DNA from: Allorhizocola rhizosphaerae
GTDB lineage: Bacteria; Actinomycetota; Actinomycetes; Mycobacteriales; Micromonosporaceae
Length of the DNA stretch: 64,000 bases
NCBI RefSeq assembly: GCF_003426775.1
Contig: NZ_QJUG01000008.1
Location: forward strand, 1 to 64,000
Direction: 5' to 3'
The notes beneath the pieces were generated by a model. The model was given only the letters and a program-made list of their open reading frames with translations. It was not told the DNA's origin and searched no databases. The position numbers and the translations under genes were made by a program. The first letter of the stretch is position 1; every line of letters begins with the position of its first letter. Positions 36,063-45,093 of the stretch are shown piece by piece.

Positions 36063-36829
36063 ACGAATTGTTTGAGGCCTACGAGAAGCGGGCCGCTATC
36101 CCACCCTTGCGCGAGCGGGTGATCCCGGTCGGCGACATCGACGCGGCCTACGCGGTGCAGCGGGCCATGACGGCCGACTGGGTGGCGCAGGGCCGACGCT
36201 TGGTCGGCGCGAAGATCGGGCTCACGAATCCGGCCGTGCAGAAGGTTTTCGGCGTGTTCCAGCCCGACTTTGGGGTCTTGTTCGCCGACATGGCGGTGCC
36301 GGATGGGGACGTGGTCGACGTGACCCGCCTGATCCAGCCGCGGGTGGAGGCGGAGATCGCTTTCGTGCTCGGGCGGGACCTGCCCGACGAGCAGGCGACG
36401 AGCGTCGACGTCATCCGGGCGACCGAATATCTGCTGCCGTCGATCGAGATCGTGGACTCGCGGATCGAAAACTGGGACATCTCCATCGTGGACACGGTGG
36501 CGGACAACGCGTCCAGTGGGCTATTCGTCCTGGGGACGCGGCCGGTGCGGCTGTCCGATGTGGACCTCCGGTTGTGTGGGATGGTGCTGGAGCACGCGGG
36601 CGAGCCGGTTTCGGTCGGCGCGGGGGCCGCTTGCCTGGGCAATCCGCTCAACGCGGTGGTGTGGCTGGCGTCCACGATGGCGCGCAACGGCACCCCGCTG
36701 CGTGCGGGCGACGTGGTGCTCTCGGGCGCGCTCGGCCCCATGGTCCCCGTGACCCCCGGCGCCTCCTACGAGGCCCGCATCTCCACCCTGGGCACGGTCC
36801 GTACCACCTTCTCCCCCCTTGCGGGTTGA
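36059..36829 (+). CDS. nbaH: 2-Oxopent-4-enoate hydratase
   Basis: A 256-residue member of the hydratase/decarboxylase family (MhpD/XylJ side). It has LVGAKIGLTNPAVQK, LIQPRVEAEIAFVLG, IEIVDSRIENW and DNASSGLFVLG. It adds water to 2-oxopent-4-enoate, giving 4-hydroxy-2-oxovalerate for the aldolase further down. Start TTG 36059 overlaps the dehydrogenase stop (TTGA). Its TGA stop is the first codon of a hairpin repeat. Confidence 0.88.
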   Translation: MNELFEAYEKRAAIPPLRERVIPVGDIDAAYAVQRAMTADWVAQGRRLVGAKIGLTNPAVQKVFGVFQPDFGVLFADMAVPDGDVVDVTRLIQPRVEAEIAFVLGRDLPDEQATSVDVIRATEYLLPSIEIVDSRIENWDISIVDTVADNASSGLFVLGTRPVRLSDVDLRLCGMVLEHAGEPVSVGAGAACLGNPLNAVVWLASTMARNGTPLRAGDVVLSGALGPMVPVTPGASYEARISTLGTVRTTFSPLAG

Positions 36830-36884
36830 TCATGAACTTACGTCCATGTTCGACGGCGTGTCGCGACCGTAACTTCATGGTCAA
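36826..36884. repeat. 59-bp hairpin repeat, copy 3
   Basis: Left end TTGATCATGAACTTACG and right end complementary to TTGACCATGAAGTTACG form a 17-bp stem with two mismatches. An inner CGAC-GGCGT-GTCG stem lies in the loop. The hydratase gene takes its TGA stop from the leading TTGATC, just as the DUF2268 gene does at copy 1. Confidence 0.85.
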
Positions 36885-37090
36885 CCGCGCCGGGTTCGGT
36901 GGTCCGGCCGGGATTCGCGGCGCCGGGTTCGGATGCGGCGGCGCTGGGTTCCGAGGCGGCTGGGCCCGGTGCGGTGGCGGCGCCGGGGTTCGAATGCGGC
37001 AGGGCCGGCTTCAGCGCGACGACACGCCGTCTACATGGACGTAGGTTCATGATCGGCGGGTAGGGCGGTAGAGAGGGAGAGGAGAGGGAG
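36885..37090. repeat. GC-rich repeats and inverted partial copy 4
   Basis: The stretch 36885-37010 holds about four degenerate units of the type GCGCCGGGTTCGGATGCGGC. At 37015-37054 comes an inverted 40-bp partial copy of the hairpin repeat. With copy 3 it makes a composite of about 230 bp with inverted ends. The last 20 bases before the next ATG are a purine run (GAGAGGGAGA twice in effect) acting as ribosome site. Confidence 0.7.
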
Positions 37091-37978
37091 ATGGGTCGGG
37101 TTGGGGTGGCGGTCGTTGGGTCGGGCAATATCGGGACCGACCTGATGTTCAAGGTGATGCGGCTGTCCGAGACGCTGCGGATGGTCGCGATGGTGGGCAT
37201 CGATCCGCAGTCGGACGGGCTGGCGCGGGCCAAGCGCATGGGTGTGGCCACGACGGACCGTGGGATCGAGGGGCTGCTTGAAATGCCGGAGTTCGATGAG
37301 GTCGAGATCGTGTTCGATGCGACTTCGGCCAGGGCGCATGGGCGGCACGATGTGGTGTTGCGGGAGCGTGGCAAGACCGTCATCGATCTGACTCCGGCGG
37401 CGATTGGGCCCTATGTGATTCCGCCCGTCAACTTGGACCAGCATCTGGGCGAGCGGAATTTGAACATGGTGAGCTGTGGGGGGCAGGCGACCGTGCCGAT
37501 CGTGGCGGCGGTCGCGGCGGTGACTCCCGTGTCGTACGGCGAAATTGTGGCGTCGATCAGCTCACGGTCGGCTGGACCCGGTACCAGACAGAATATTGAC
37601 GAATTTACGGAGACGACGGCGCGGGCGATTGAAGTCGTTGGGGGAGCGGCGAAGGGGAAGGCGATTATTGTGCTGAACCCGGCCGAACCGCCGTTGTTGA
37701 TGCGCGACACGATTTATTGCCTGTGCCCCGATATGGAGGCCGATCAAGCCGCGATAGCGAAGTCGGTGCAGGACATGGTGAGTGAAGTGCAGGCCTATGT
37801 GCCGGGGTATCGGCTGAAGCAGGAGGTTCAGTTTGACCGGCATGAGTTGGGGCTGCAGGTGTCGGTGTTCCTTGAGGTTTCGGGGGCGGGGCACTACTTG
37901 CCGGCGTATGCGGGGAATCTGGACATCATGACGTCGGCGGCCTTGCGGACGGCGGAGAGATTGGTGGCGCTGCGGTGA
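37091..37978 (+). CDS. nbaJ: Acetaldehyde dehydrogenase (acetylating)
   Basis: A 295-residue MhpF/DmpF-type enzyme making acetyl-CoA from acetaldehyde, NAD and CoA. It has [16 protein letters not shown] at the start, catalytic Cys in [12 protein letters not shown] and [14 protein letters not shown]. In this family it forms a channeling complex with the aldolase encoded next, with which it shares a GTGA overlap. A very purine-rich ribosome site precedes the ATG and may compensate for the repeat insertion. Confidence 0.95.
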   Translation: MGRVGVAVVGSGNIGTDLMFKVMRLSETLRMVAMVGIDPQSDGLARAKRMGVATTDRGIEGLLEMPEFDEVEIVFDATSARAHGRHDVVLRERGKTVIDLTPAAIGPYVIPPVNLDQHLGERNLNMVSCGGQATVPIVAAVAAVTPVSYGEIVASISSRSAGPGTRQNIDEFTETTARAIEVVGGAAKGKAIIVLNPAEPPLLMRDTIYCLCPDMEADQAAIAKSVQDMVSEVQAYVPGYRLKQEVQFDRHELGLQVSVFLEVSGAGHYLPAYAGNLDIMTSAALRTAERLVALR

Positions 37979-38979
37979 CTGAGGTTTATGTGCAGGACGT
38001 GACGCTGCGCGATGGGATGCATGCCATCCGGCATCAATACACCGTCGAGCAGGTGCGGCAGATCACGGCCGCGTTGGATGCGGCGGGTGTGGCCGCGATC
38101 GAAGTCGCGCATGGGGATGGGCTGGCGGGGTCGAGCCTGAATTATGGGATGGGAAGGGCATCCGATCAGGAGTGGATCTCGGCGGCGGCCGAAGTGATCA
38201 AGCATGCGAAGCTGACGACGTTGATTTTGCCGGGGATCGCGACGATCAAGGATCTGCGGGCGGCACGGGATCTGGGCGTGCGGAGTGTGCGCGTGGCGAC
38301 GCACTGCACGGAGGCCGACATCGCGCAGCAACACATCAGCTGGGCGCGCGAGAACGGCATGGACGTCAGTGGATTCCTGATGATGTCGCACATGAACGAC
38401 CCGATCGGCCTGGCGAAGCAGGCGAAGCTGATGGAGTCCTATGGGGCGCACTGCGTCTACGTCGTGGACTCGGGTGGGCGGCTGCTGATGAGCGACGTGG
38501 CGCAGAGAGTGGACGCGTACAAGCAAGTGCTGGATGGTGGGACCCAGGTCGGGATTCATGCGCATCACAACCTGTCGTTTGGGGTGGCCAATAGTGTTGT
38601 GGCCGTTGAGCATGGGACGTACCGCGTGGACGCGTCGCTGGCCGGGATGGGTGCGGGCGCGGGCAACGCGCCGCTGGAGGTGTTCGCCGCCGTGGCCGAC
38701 CTGATGGGCTGGAAGCACGGCACGGACGTGTTCGCGCTCATGGACGCCGCCGACGACATCGTGCGCCCGCTGCAGGACCGGCCGGTGCAGGTCGATCGCG
38801 AGACGCTGTCGCTGGGCTACGCGGGCGTTTATTCCAGCTTCCTGCGGCATGCGGAGCGGGCTTCGAAGAAGTACGGGATCGATGTGCGCTCGATTCTGGT
38901 GGAGCTCGGAAAACGGCGCATGGTGGGTGGGCAGGAGGACATGATTGTGGACGTGGCATTGGATTTGAAGAATGGGTAG
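37975..38979 (+). CDS. nbaI: 4-Hydroxy-2-oxovalerate aldolase
   Basis: A 334-residue DmpG/MhpE aldolase splitting 4-hydroxy-2-oxovalerate into pyruvate and acetaldehyde. It has the HMGL-like TIM-barrel start [15 protein letters not shown] with catalytic Arg-Asp, metal-binding [14 protein letters not shown], and the C-terminal communication domain for its partner dehydrogenase. GTG start within the preceding stop. Confidence 0.95.
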   Translation: MTEVYVQDVTLRDGMHAIRHQYTVEQVRQITAALDAAGVAAIEVAHGDGLAGSSLNYGMGRASDQEWISAAAEVIKHAKLTTLILPGIATIKDLRAARDLGVRSVRVATHCTEADIAQQHISWARENGMDVSGFLMMSHMNDPIGLAKQAKLMESYGAHCVYVVDSGGRLLMSDVAQRVDAYKQVLDGGTQVGIHAHHNLSFGVANSVVAVEHGTYRVDASLAGMGAGAGNAPLEVFAAVADLMGWKHGTDVFALMDAADDIVRPLQDRPVQVDRETLSLGYAGVYSSFLRHAERASKKYGIDVRSILVELGKRRMVGGQEDMIVDVALDLKNG

Positions 38980-39676
38980 CCCGCCTGCGGTCGTGCTCTA
39001 TGAGGCGGCGCGTGGGAGGAAGGCGATTGCGCAGCTGAACCTGGCCGGCGTGGACGAGGCGTATGAGGTGCAGGCGGAGCTGGTCGCGCTTTCGCAGGAG
39101 CGGGTCGTGGGCATGAAGATGGGGCTGACCAGCCGGGCCAAGATGGCGCAGGTCGGGGTCAACGAGGTGATCTGGGGGCGGTTGACGGAGGCGATGCGCG
39201 TGGCCGATGGGGGCGAGGTCGACGTGGGGCGGTTCATCCACCCGCGGGTCGAGCCGGAGGTCGCGTTTCTGGTGAAGGATGGCGCCATCGAACGGGTCGC
39301 ACCGGCACTGGAGATCATCGACTCGCGGTACGCGGACTTCAAGTTCACGCTGCCGGATGTGATCGCCGACAACACCTCCGCGGCGGCGTTCGTGATCGGG
39401 CCGTGGTGCGAGCTTCCGTCCGATGTGGACAATCTCGGTGTGCTGCTGGAGATCGACGGGCGCGTGGTGCAGGTCGGGTCCACGGCTGCGATCCTGGGCG
39501 ACCCGAGGCGTGCCTTCGAGGCGGGCGTCGCGCTGGCCGGGCGACACGGCGTGCGGCCGCAGGACGGCTGGGTGTTCCTGGCGGGAGCGGCGACGGCGGC
39601 GGTGCCCCTGCAGGCGGGTGTGCATGTGCGGGCCGTGGTCGAAAAGCTGGGCACCGCGGCGGTGAGAGCGTGTTAG
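38972..39676 (+). CDS. nbaG: 2-Oxohex-3-enedioate (4-oxalocrotonate) decarboxylase
   Basis: A 234-residue protein of the same hydratase/decarboxylase family as nbaH but of the DmpH/XylI branch: [43 protein letters not shown]. It decarboxylates 2-oxohex-3-enedioate. Length is slightly below the usual 260. The branch is assigned from local motifs and from the pathway needing one of each. Eight-base overlap with the aldolase. Confidence 0.85.
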   Translation: MGSPPAVVLYEAARGRKAIAQLNLAGVDEAYEVQAELVALSQERVVGMKMGLTSRAKMAQVGVNEVIWGRLTEAMRVADGGEVDVGRFIHPRVEPEVAFLVKDGAIERVAPALEIIDSRYADFKFTLPDVIADNTSAAAFVIGPWCELPSDVDNLGVLLEIDGRVVQVGSTAAILGDPRRAFEAGVALAGRHGVRPQDGWVFLAGAATAAVPLQAGVHVRAVVEKLGTAAVRAC

Positions 39677-40065
39677 TCACGCCGCGCGGGCGGTTCCCGC
39701 ACGTGAAGGTGGCGGGCGGGTTCGCGTTCGTGAGCGGCACGTCGAGCCGGCGGCCGGACAACACGATCGCGGGCGCGAGCGCCGACGAGCTGGGGACGAC
39801 ATCGCTCGATATCAGGGTGCAGACGCGTGCGGTGATCGAGAATATTCGCGCGATCCTGGGCACGGTCGGCTTGGACCTCCAGGATCTCGTGCAGATCACG
39901 GCGTACCTGGTGAATATGAATGATTTTGGCGGCTATAACGAGGTCTACGGATCGTATTTCGACGAGAATGGTCCTACCCGGACCACCGTCGCGGTGCATC
40001 AACTGCCACACCCGCATCTGCTGATCGAGATGCAGGCGGTGGCGGCGCTCAGGAGGGAATCGTGA
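39670..40065 (+). CDS. nbaF: 2-Aminomuconate deaminase (RidA family)
   Basis: A 131-residue RidA/YjgF-fold protein ([53 protein letters not shown]). In nba-type pathways a RidA-family enzyme deaminates 2-aminomuconate to 4-oxalocrotonate, and the operon position supports that role over general RidA housekeeping. Start GTG 39670 lies inside the preceding gene's end. Confidence 0.85.
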   Translation: MLVTPRGRFPHVKVAGGFAFVSGTSSRRPDNTIAGASADELGTTSLDIRVQTRAVIENIRAILGTVGLDLQDLVQITAYLVNMNDFGGYNEVYGSYFDENGPTRTTVAVHQLPHPHLLIEMQAVAALRRES

Positions 40066-40580
40066 TGCAGGAACCAATCAACTTCCCGGAATGGCTCAAG
40101 GAAAACCAGCATCTGCTCAAGCCGCCGGTCGGCAACCAACAGCTGTTCAAGGCCAGCGACGACTTCGTCGTGATGATCGTCGGCGGGCCCAACCAGCGCA
40201 CGGATTACCACGTCGACCCGTACGAGGAGTACTTCTACCAGATCAAAGGCAACATGCACGTCAAGGTGATGACCAAGGACGGGCCCGAGGATGTGCACAT
40301 CCGTGAGGGCTCGATGTGGGTGCTGCCGCGCAACACCCCGCACTCGCCGCAGCGGCCCGAGCAGGGCTCGGTCGGGCTGGTCGTGGAGCGCGTGCGCGAG
40401 GAGGGCACGCTGGAGAAGTTCCAGTGGTACTGCTTCGAATGCAATCATCTGGTCCACGAGGTCGAGCTGCAGGTGCGCAGCATCGTCGACGACCTGCCGC
40501 CGCTGTTCCAGGCCTTTTACGAGGACGAGTCGGCGCGCAGATGCCCGAACTGCGGCGCCCTGCACCCGGGCAAGGGCTGA
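40065..40580 (+). CDS. nbaC: 3-Hydroxyanthranilate 3,4-dioxygenase
   Basis: A 171-residue cupin dioxygenase that opens 3-hydroxyanthranilate to 2-amino-3-carboxymuconate semialdehyde. Metal ligands lie in YHVDPYEEYFYQIKG (His, Glu) and RNTPHSPQRP (His). A second rubredoxin-like iron site is formed by CFEC and CPNC near the end, as in bacterial HAOs. AGGAGGG lies seven bases before ATG 40065; GTG 40062 is also possible. Confidence 0.94.
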   Translation: MQEPINFPEWLKENQHLLKPPVGNQQLFKASDDFVVMIVGGPNQRTDYHVDPYEEYFYQIKGNMHVKVMTKDGPEDVHIREGSMWVLPRNTPHSPQRPEQGSVGLVVERVREEGTLEKFQWYCFECNHLVHEVELQVRSIVDDLPPLFQAFYEDESARRCPNCGALHPGKG

Positions 40581-41560
40581 TGGTCCGGCCCGTCATCGAC
40601 GTGCATACCCATGTCGTGCCCCGGGGCTGGCCCCGGCTGGAGGGCGCCCCGTGGGTGCGGGTCGACTCCGAGCGCGAGGCCATGATTATGGTGGGCGAGA
40701 ACGAGTTCCGCGCCATCGGCGAGCAGTGCTGGGACTCGTATGTGCGCCTGACCGACATGGCCGACGACGGCGTCGACCGTCAGGTGATCTCGCCGACGCC
40801 GGTGTTCTTCTGCTATGACCGCCCGCCTGCGGTCGCGCTCAACGTGGCGAAGATCTTCAATGATCTGACGCTGGCCATGGCCGAGGGCGCTCCCGACCGG
40901 TTGATCCCGTTTTGTCAGGTACCGCTTCAGGACCCCGACCTCGCGTGCCGTGAGCTGGATCGGTGCCTGGCCAACGGCCATCGCGGTGTGGAGATCGGCA
41001 ACCACGTGGGCGAGCGGGACCTCGACGACCCCGGCATCGTGACGTTCCTGCAGCACTGCGCTTCGGTCGGGGCGCCCGTGTTCGTGCACCCGTGGGATAT
41101 GCCGGTCTCTTCGCGGGTGGCCAGGTGGATGGGGCAGTGGCTGGTGGGCATGCCCGCCGAGACCCACCTGTCGATCCTCGCGCTCATCCTGGGCGGCGTG
41201 TTCGACCGGGTGTCACCGGACTTGCGCATCTGTTTCGCGCACGGCGGGGGCAGCTTCGCGTTCTGGCTTGGGCGCGCCGACAACGCCTGGCACAAGCGCA
41301 ACGACGTGGTGCGCGGATTGTCCGAACGGCCCCCAAGCCACTACGTGGGCCGGTTCTATGTGGACAGTGTGGTGTTCGACCCGCCCGCGCTGCGCCTGCT
41401 GGTCGATGTCATGGGCGAGGATCGGGTCGTGCTCGGCAGCGACTATCCGTACCCGCTGGGCGAGCGGCCGGTGGGCCTGGTGGTGCGCAAGGCGCTGAGC
41501 CCGGCGCAGCAGGAAAAGGTGTTGTCCACCAACGCTTTGCGGTTTCTCGGGATGGCCTAG
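40580..41560 (+). CDS. nbaD: 2-Amino-3-carboxymuconate-6-semialdehyde decarboxylase (ACMSD)
   Basis: A 326-residue amidohydrolase-fold decarboxylase. Zn ligands appear in VIDVHTHVVPRGW (HxH), FVHPWDM and GSDYPYPLG (Asp). It removes CO2 from the unstable ring-opened product and so diverts it from quinolinate/NAD formation to catabolism. One-base overlap (TGATG) with the dioxygenase gene. Confidence 0.94.
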   Translation: MVRPVIDVHTHVVPRGWPRLEGAPWVRVDSEREAMIMVGENEFRAIGEQCWDSYVRLTDMADDGVDRQVISPTPVFFCYDRPPAVALNVAKIFNDLTLAMAEGAPDRLIPFCQVPLQDPDLACRELDRCLANGHRGVEIGNHVGERDLDDPGIVTFLQHCASVGAPVFVHPWDMPVSSRVARWMGQWLVGMPAETHLSILALILGGVFDRVSPDLRICFAHGGGSFAFWLGRADNAWHKRNDVVRGLSERPPSHYVGRFYVDSVVFDPPALRLLVDVMGEDRVVLGSDYPYPLGERPVGLVVRKALSPAQQEKVLSTNALRFLGMA

Positions 41561-42210
41561 TGGAAGACCGGTCCGTCCTGTCGCGGGAGGCCCCCGAGCC
41601 CGCGATCGAGTGGGAGCACGACGTTTACTTCAACGGGCCGGTGGTCGTGCTGATCCACGGTGGGTTCTGGCGGCCCTCATACGATCGCGTGCACCTGCGC
41701 CCGATGGCGTCGGCGCTGCCGTGGCCGGCGGTGTCGATCGAATATCGCCGCATTCCCGGCGATCCCTCCTCAGCCGTGGTCGATGTGCGCACCGCTGTGG
41801 AACGCATCCGCGGGCCGAAGGTGGTCGTCGGGCATTCGGCGGGCGGGCATCTCGCGCTGTGGGTGGCGGCCACGCTCGGCCTGCCGGCCGTGGCCCTCGC
41901 GCCGGTGGCCGACCTGAGGCTGGGCGAAGAGCTCGACCTCGATGGGGGAGCGGTGCGCGACTTCCTGGGCGGGCCGGCTGCCGACCGCCCCGACCTCGAT
42001 CCCGTGCGGATGGCCCCGGCGCCGGCTGCCGTGCTGATCCACGGCGAGCGCGACACGATCGTCCCCATTGGACTGTCGCTCGCATACACGAAGGCGCACC
42101 CGGCCGCCCGGTTGGTGGTCGTGCCGGATGCCGGACACTTCGAGCTGATCGACCCGGCGAGCAACGCCTGGCCCGTGGTGATCGGTGAGCTTGGCCGACT
42201 GCTAGCGTGA
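41560..42210 (+). CDS. Alpha/beta hydrolase, probable kynurenine formamidase
   Basis: A 216-residue alpha/beta hydrolase with oxyanion motif HGGFW (HGGYW in AFMID/Bna7 formamidases), nucleophile GHSAGGH, and C-terminal catalytic His in DAGHFELID. The pathway needs an N-formylkynurenine hydrolase before kynureninase, so this is the natural candidate. It is not of the KynB cyclase-like family. Starts at GTG overlapping the ACMSD stop. Confidence 0.8.
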   Translation: MEDRSVLSREAPEPAIEWEHDVYFNGPVVVLIHGGFWRPSYDRVHLRPMASALPWPAVSIEYRRIPGDPSSAVVDVRTAVERIRGPKVVVGHSAGGHLALWVAATLGLPAVALAPVADLRLGEELDLDGGAVRDFLGGPAADRPDLDPVRMAPAPAAVLIHGERDTIVPIGLSLAYTKAHPAARLVVVPDAGHFELIDPASNAWPVVIGELGRLLA

Positions 42211-42214
42211 GCAC

Positions 42215-42481
42215 GTGTCAACACCAGATACCCAGGATCTGCTGATCTTCGTGGGCATCCCGCTCGCGGTGATCGTGATCATCTTCGCTTTGGTCTACGC
42301 GTCCGGCTCGCGCGGCGCGAAGCGTTACCGGCCCGGCCGCCCCTATCATTTCGCGCCGGTGTGGTTCCTGGCCAAGCCGGAGTCTGACGGCCCCTCCCCT
42401 TCCGGGTTCACGGCGGCACTGGAGGCCGCGCCGGAGCGGGAGCACCCGGGCGTGACGGGAGGCGCAAGTGACCGCTGGTAA
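42215..42481 (+). CDS. ctaJ: Small membrane protein, CtaJ-like aa3 cytochrome oxidase subunit
   Basis: An 88-residue protein with one N-terminal membrane helix (LLIFVGIPLAVIVIIFALVYA) followed by RYRPGRPYHFAPVWFLAKPE, the pattern of the actinobacterial aa3-oxidase accessory subunit CtaJ. GTG 42215 has TAGCGT six bases upstream, suggesting a leaderless start independent of the operon before it. The 3' end overlaps the DUF5130 gene. Confidence 0.7.
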   Translation: MSTPDTQDLLIFVGIPLAVIVIIFALVYASGSRGAKRYRPGRPYHFAPVWFLAKPESDGPSPSGFTAALEAAPEREHPGVTGGASDRW

Positions 42482-42854
42482 CGACGAGATGGCGCAGAGC
42501 CCGTTCACGACCCGCCAGCTGCTGCGCATCGACGAGGCGCTGCGCGTGGCCGACCGCTCCACCGGGCTGACCTTCAGCATTTACGTCGGTGAGATCACCG
42601 AGCCGGTCCGCAAGGGCGCGGAGGACCTGCACGCCCAGTTGGCCCGCCCGGCCAGCTCGGTGCTGATCGCAGTGTCGCCGGAGCAGCGCCAGCTGGAGAT
42701 CGTGACGGGTTCGCTGGCCCGCCGTCGCCTTGCCGACCGCGACTGCAAGCTGGCCGCGCTGTCGATGGCCGCCGCATTCGGCGGGGGTGACCTCGCGGGC
42801 GGCATCGTCATCGGGCTGGCTCAGCTGGCCGACCACGCGGGCCGCGCTTCCTGA
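42468..42854 (+). CDS. DUF5130 family protein
   Basis: A 128-residue soluble protein with FTTRQLLRIDEALRVADRSTGLTFSIYVG-like content (two parts: QLLRIDEALRVAD and GLTFSIYVGEI). This fits DUF5130, a TPM-fold-like family conserved in actinobacteria beside CtaJ. Function unknown. GTG 42468 follows GGGAGG by five bases. Confidence 0.8.
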   Translation: MTAGNDEMAQSPFTTRQLLRIDEALRVADRSTGLTFSIYVGEITEPVRKGAEDLHAQLARPASSVLIAVSPEQRQLEIVTGSLARRRLADRDCKLAALSMAAAFGGGDLAGGIVIGLAQLADHAGRAS

Positions 42855-42913
42855 GGGGTGTCACCCTGCTGGGGTCTGGTTGGTGACAGGGCAAAGTTCG
42901 GTTCCTCCGCAAA

Positions 42914-42939
42914 ATCATTGAGCTACATGTCTCAATGAT
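42914..42939 (+). promoter_or_regulatory. Perfect 9-bp inverted repeat before the vWA gene
   Basis: ATCATTGAG-CTACATGT-CTCAATGAT ends 15 bases before the ATG and just ahead of the ribosome site GAGGAGGAG. AT-rich in a GC-rich region. It may be a repressor operator or an mRNA hairpin. Confidence 0.65.
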
Positions 42940-42954
42940 CTTGAGGAGGAGTGG

Positions 42955-45093
42955 ATGAGACGTCTGCTCATCACGACCGGGACCGTCCTGGTCACGCTGT
43001 TGGCCGCGACGCCCGCGCTCGCGGTCGACGGCAACCTTCCGGGCGGCACGAGCATCTCGGTCACCATCACCAGCCCGGCCAACGGGTCGGTACACCCGCC
43101 CGGGCCGGTGACCGTGACCGGGACGGCCTCGGTCGGCACGGGCGTGCCGGTGGCCAACACCTCGCTCACGTATGTGATCGACTCGTCCGGCAGCACGGGC
43201 AACCCGGGCCATCCGAGCTGCGGCAACATCCTGCAGTGCGAGATCGCTGCGGCGCTCGCGCTCAGCGCCGACACGCGCAACGGCACCATCGCCGAGGTCG
43301 GCGCGGTGACCTTCGGGGAGGCCGCGACGATCGCCGATGTCACGCCCGGCGGCGGGGACGACCGCAACACCGGGCCGTCGACGGACGCCAACGGCAACGG
43401 CACGCCCGACATCGACGAGGTGATCTCGTCGACGTTCAGCGCGGGGTTTGGGCAGTTCACCAACAGGAGCGTCGGTAGCGGCTCGACGAACTTCGCCGAC
43501 GCCATCGCCAAGGCGCGCACGGTCACCGACGCGCAGACCAAGGCGCGCAAGATTGTCGTGTTCATGTCGGACGGGTTCGCCAACACCGGCGGGAGCATCA
43601 ACGTGCCCCTGACCGGGATCCCCGACAACGTGGACATCTTCACGTTCGCGGTGGGCACCGGCGCCAACTGCACCAACACCGGGCAGAACGGCGAGGGCAG
43701 CCTCGAACAGATCACCGCCGGTACCGTCCCGGGTGGACACTGCGTGCAGGTGACCGATGTCGGACAGCTGCCCGACGTGCTGCCGGGGATCATCTCCTCG
43801 CAGCTTACGCAGCTGTCCATGCAGATCGACAACGGCTCGTTCAACCCGATCGGCAACGCCGACATCACACCGGATCTGCCACAGAACGGACCGGCGAGTG
43901 TCACCTACAGCGCCGTGACCCCTGCGCTCGCGGCCGGTACCCATCAAATCTGCGTGCGCGCCAACGGCACGGATGGAGGCGGCGCGGGGTTCGTCACCGA
44001 CTGCCGCACGATCATCATCAACGCGCCTCCGGTGGTGGATCCGGGCGGGCCGTTCTCCGGCCAGGAGGGCACGCCCGTGACGATCGCGGGCACGGTCACC
44101 GACCCGGACGGGCCCAGCCTCACCACGCTGTGGACGATCGCGCCGCAGTCCGGGGTGGACCCGGGGGCCACCTGCGCGTTCACCGACGCGAGCCTGCAGA
44201 TGACGACCGTGCGGTGTACCGATGACGGCGTCTACCGCCTGACCCTCACCGCCGACGACGGGGTCAACCCGCCGGTCTCGGCGGACACCACGCTCACGCT
44301 GACCAACGTCGCGCCACAGGTGTCGATATCGGCTCCGGTCAACAACCTGGCCGTGCCGCGCGGCACGAACGTCGCCTTCACCGCGCCGTTCACCGACATC
44401 GGTACCAACGACACCCACACCTGCACCATCGACTTCGACGACGGCACGCCGGTCGTGAACGGCACCGTCAACGAGGTCCCCGGTTCGGGCACGTGCACCA
44501 CGAGCCACGTGTTCACCGCGCTCGGCCCGCACAACGTGCTGGTGACGGTCACCGATGACGACGGCGCGTCGGCCACCGCGGTCGTGCGGGTGGTCGTGTT
44601 CCTCCCGGGCGGCGCGTTTGCCTTGGAGGCCAAGGGATTGCTCCTCACGGTCCCGCGCACACCCGACGTCAGGTGCCCGCCCAACGAGGCACGCACAGTG
44701 GTCAGGATCAGCGCACCGCCGCTGCTGTCCACGGGCGTGCTCAACGCCAGCTGCACCATCGACATGAACATCGGCAGGACCGTGGCATACGCCTCGGTTG
44801 ACGGCGCGACGCTGCTCGGGGGCGCGATCCAGCTCAGTCTCATCGAGAGCACATGCACCGCCGACGCTGACGGCATCACGCGTTCGTCGCGCGTTGTCGG
44901 CACCATCAACGGGCAACCGATCAGCGCCGGCCCGGCGACGATCGGCATCCCGGGGGTCGCGACCGTGCACCTCAACGAGTCAACCACCGGGCCAGGCGGC
45001 CTGCTCGTGCAGAACGCCGTCCGCGTGGAGGTGCTCGGGCTGCTCGGGATCGTCACCGAGACGATCATCCTGAGCAGCTGCTACCTCGGGTAG
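42955..45093 (+). CDS. Secreted vWA/PKD-domain protein
   Basis: A 712-residue exported protein. Signal peptide (1-23, ATPALA), then a bacterial Ig-like stretch, a von Willebrand A domain with a complete MIDAS site (DSSGS near 77, Thr in GSTNFADAI, Asp in FMSDGFANTG), two PKD-like domains (GPFSGQEGTPVTI; DFDDGTPV) and a C-terminal Cys-containing domain of choice-of-anchor type. Likely a metal-dependent surface adhesin or matrix-binding protein. Confidence 0.88.
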   Translation: MRRLLITTGTVLVTLLAATPALAVDGNLPGGTSISVTITSPANGSVHPPGPVTVTGTASVGTGVPVANTSLTYVIDSSGSTGNPGHPSCGNILQCEIAAALALSADTRNGTIAEVGAVTFGEAATIADVTPGGGDDRNTGPSTDANGNGTPDIDEVISSTFSAGFGQFTNRSVGSGSTNFADAIAKARTVTDAQTKARKIVVFMSDGFANTGGSINVPLTGIPDNVDIFTFAVGTGANCTNTGQNGEGSLEQITAGTVPGGHCVQVTDVGQLPDVLPGIISSQLTQLSMQIDNGSFNPIGNADITPDLPQNGPASVTYSAVTPALAAGTHQICVRANGTDGGGAGFVTDCRTIIINAPPVVDPGGPFSGQEGTPVTIAGTVTDPDGPSLTTLWTIAPQSGVDPGATCAFTDASLQMTTVRCTDDGVYRLTLTADDGVNPPVSADTTLTLTNVAPQVSISAPVNNLAVPRGTNVAFTAPFTDIGTNDTHTCTIDFDDGTPVVNGTVNEVPGSGTCTTSHVFTALGPHNVLVTVTDDDGASATAVVRVVVFLPGGAFALEAKGLLLTVPRTPDVRCPPNEARTVVRISAPPLLSTGVLNASCTIDMNIGRTVAYASVDGATLLGGAIQLSLIESTCTADADGITRSSRVVGTINGQPISAGPATIGIPGVATVHLNESTTGPGGLLVQNAVRVEVLGLLGIVTETIILSSCYLG

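Noticed and set aside
32000-42210. NAD biosynthesis through quinolinate
   Set aside because: ACMSD, the semialdehyde dehydrogenase and the lower pathway are present, and no quinolinate phosphoribosyltransferase is in the window, so catabolism is the better reading.
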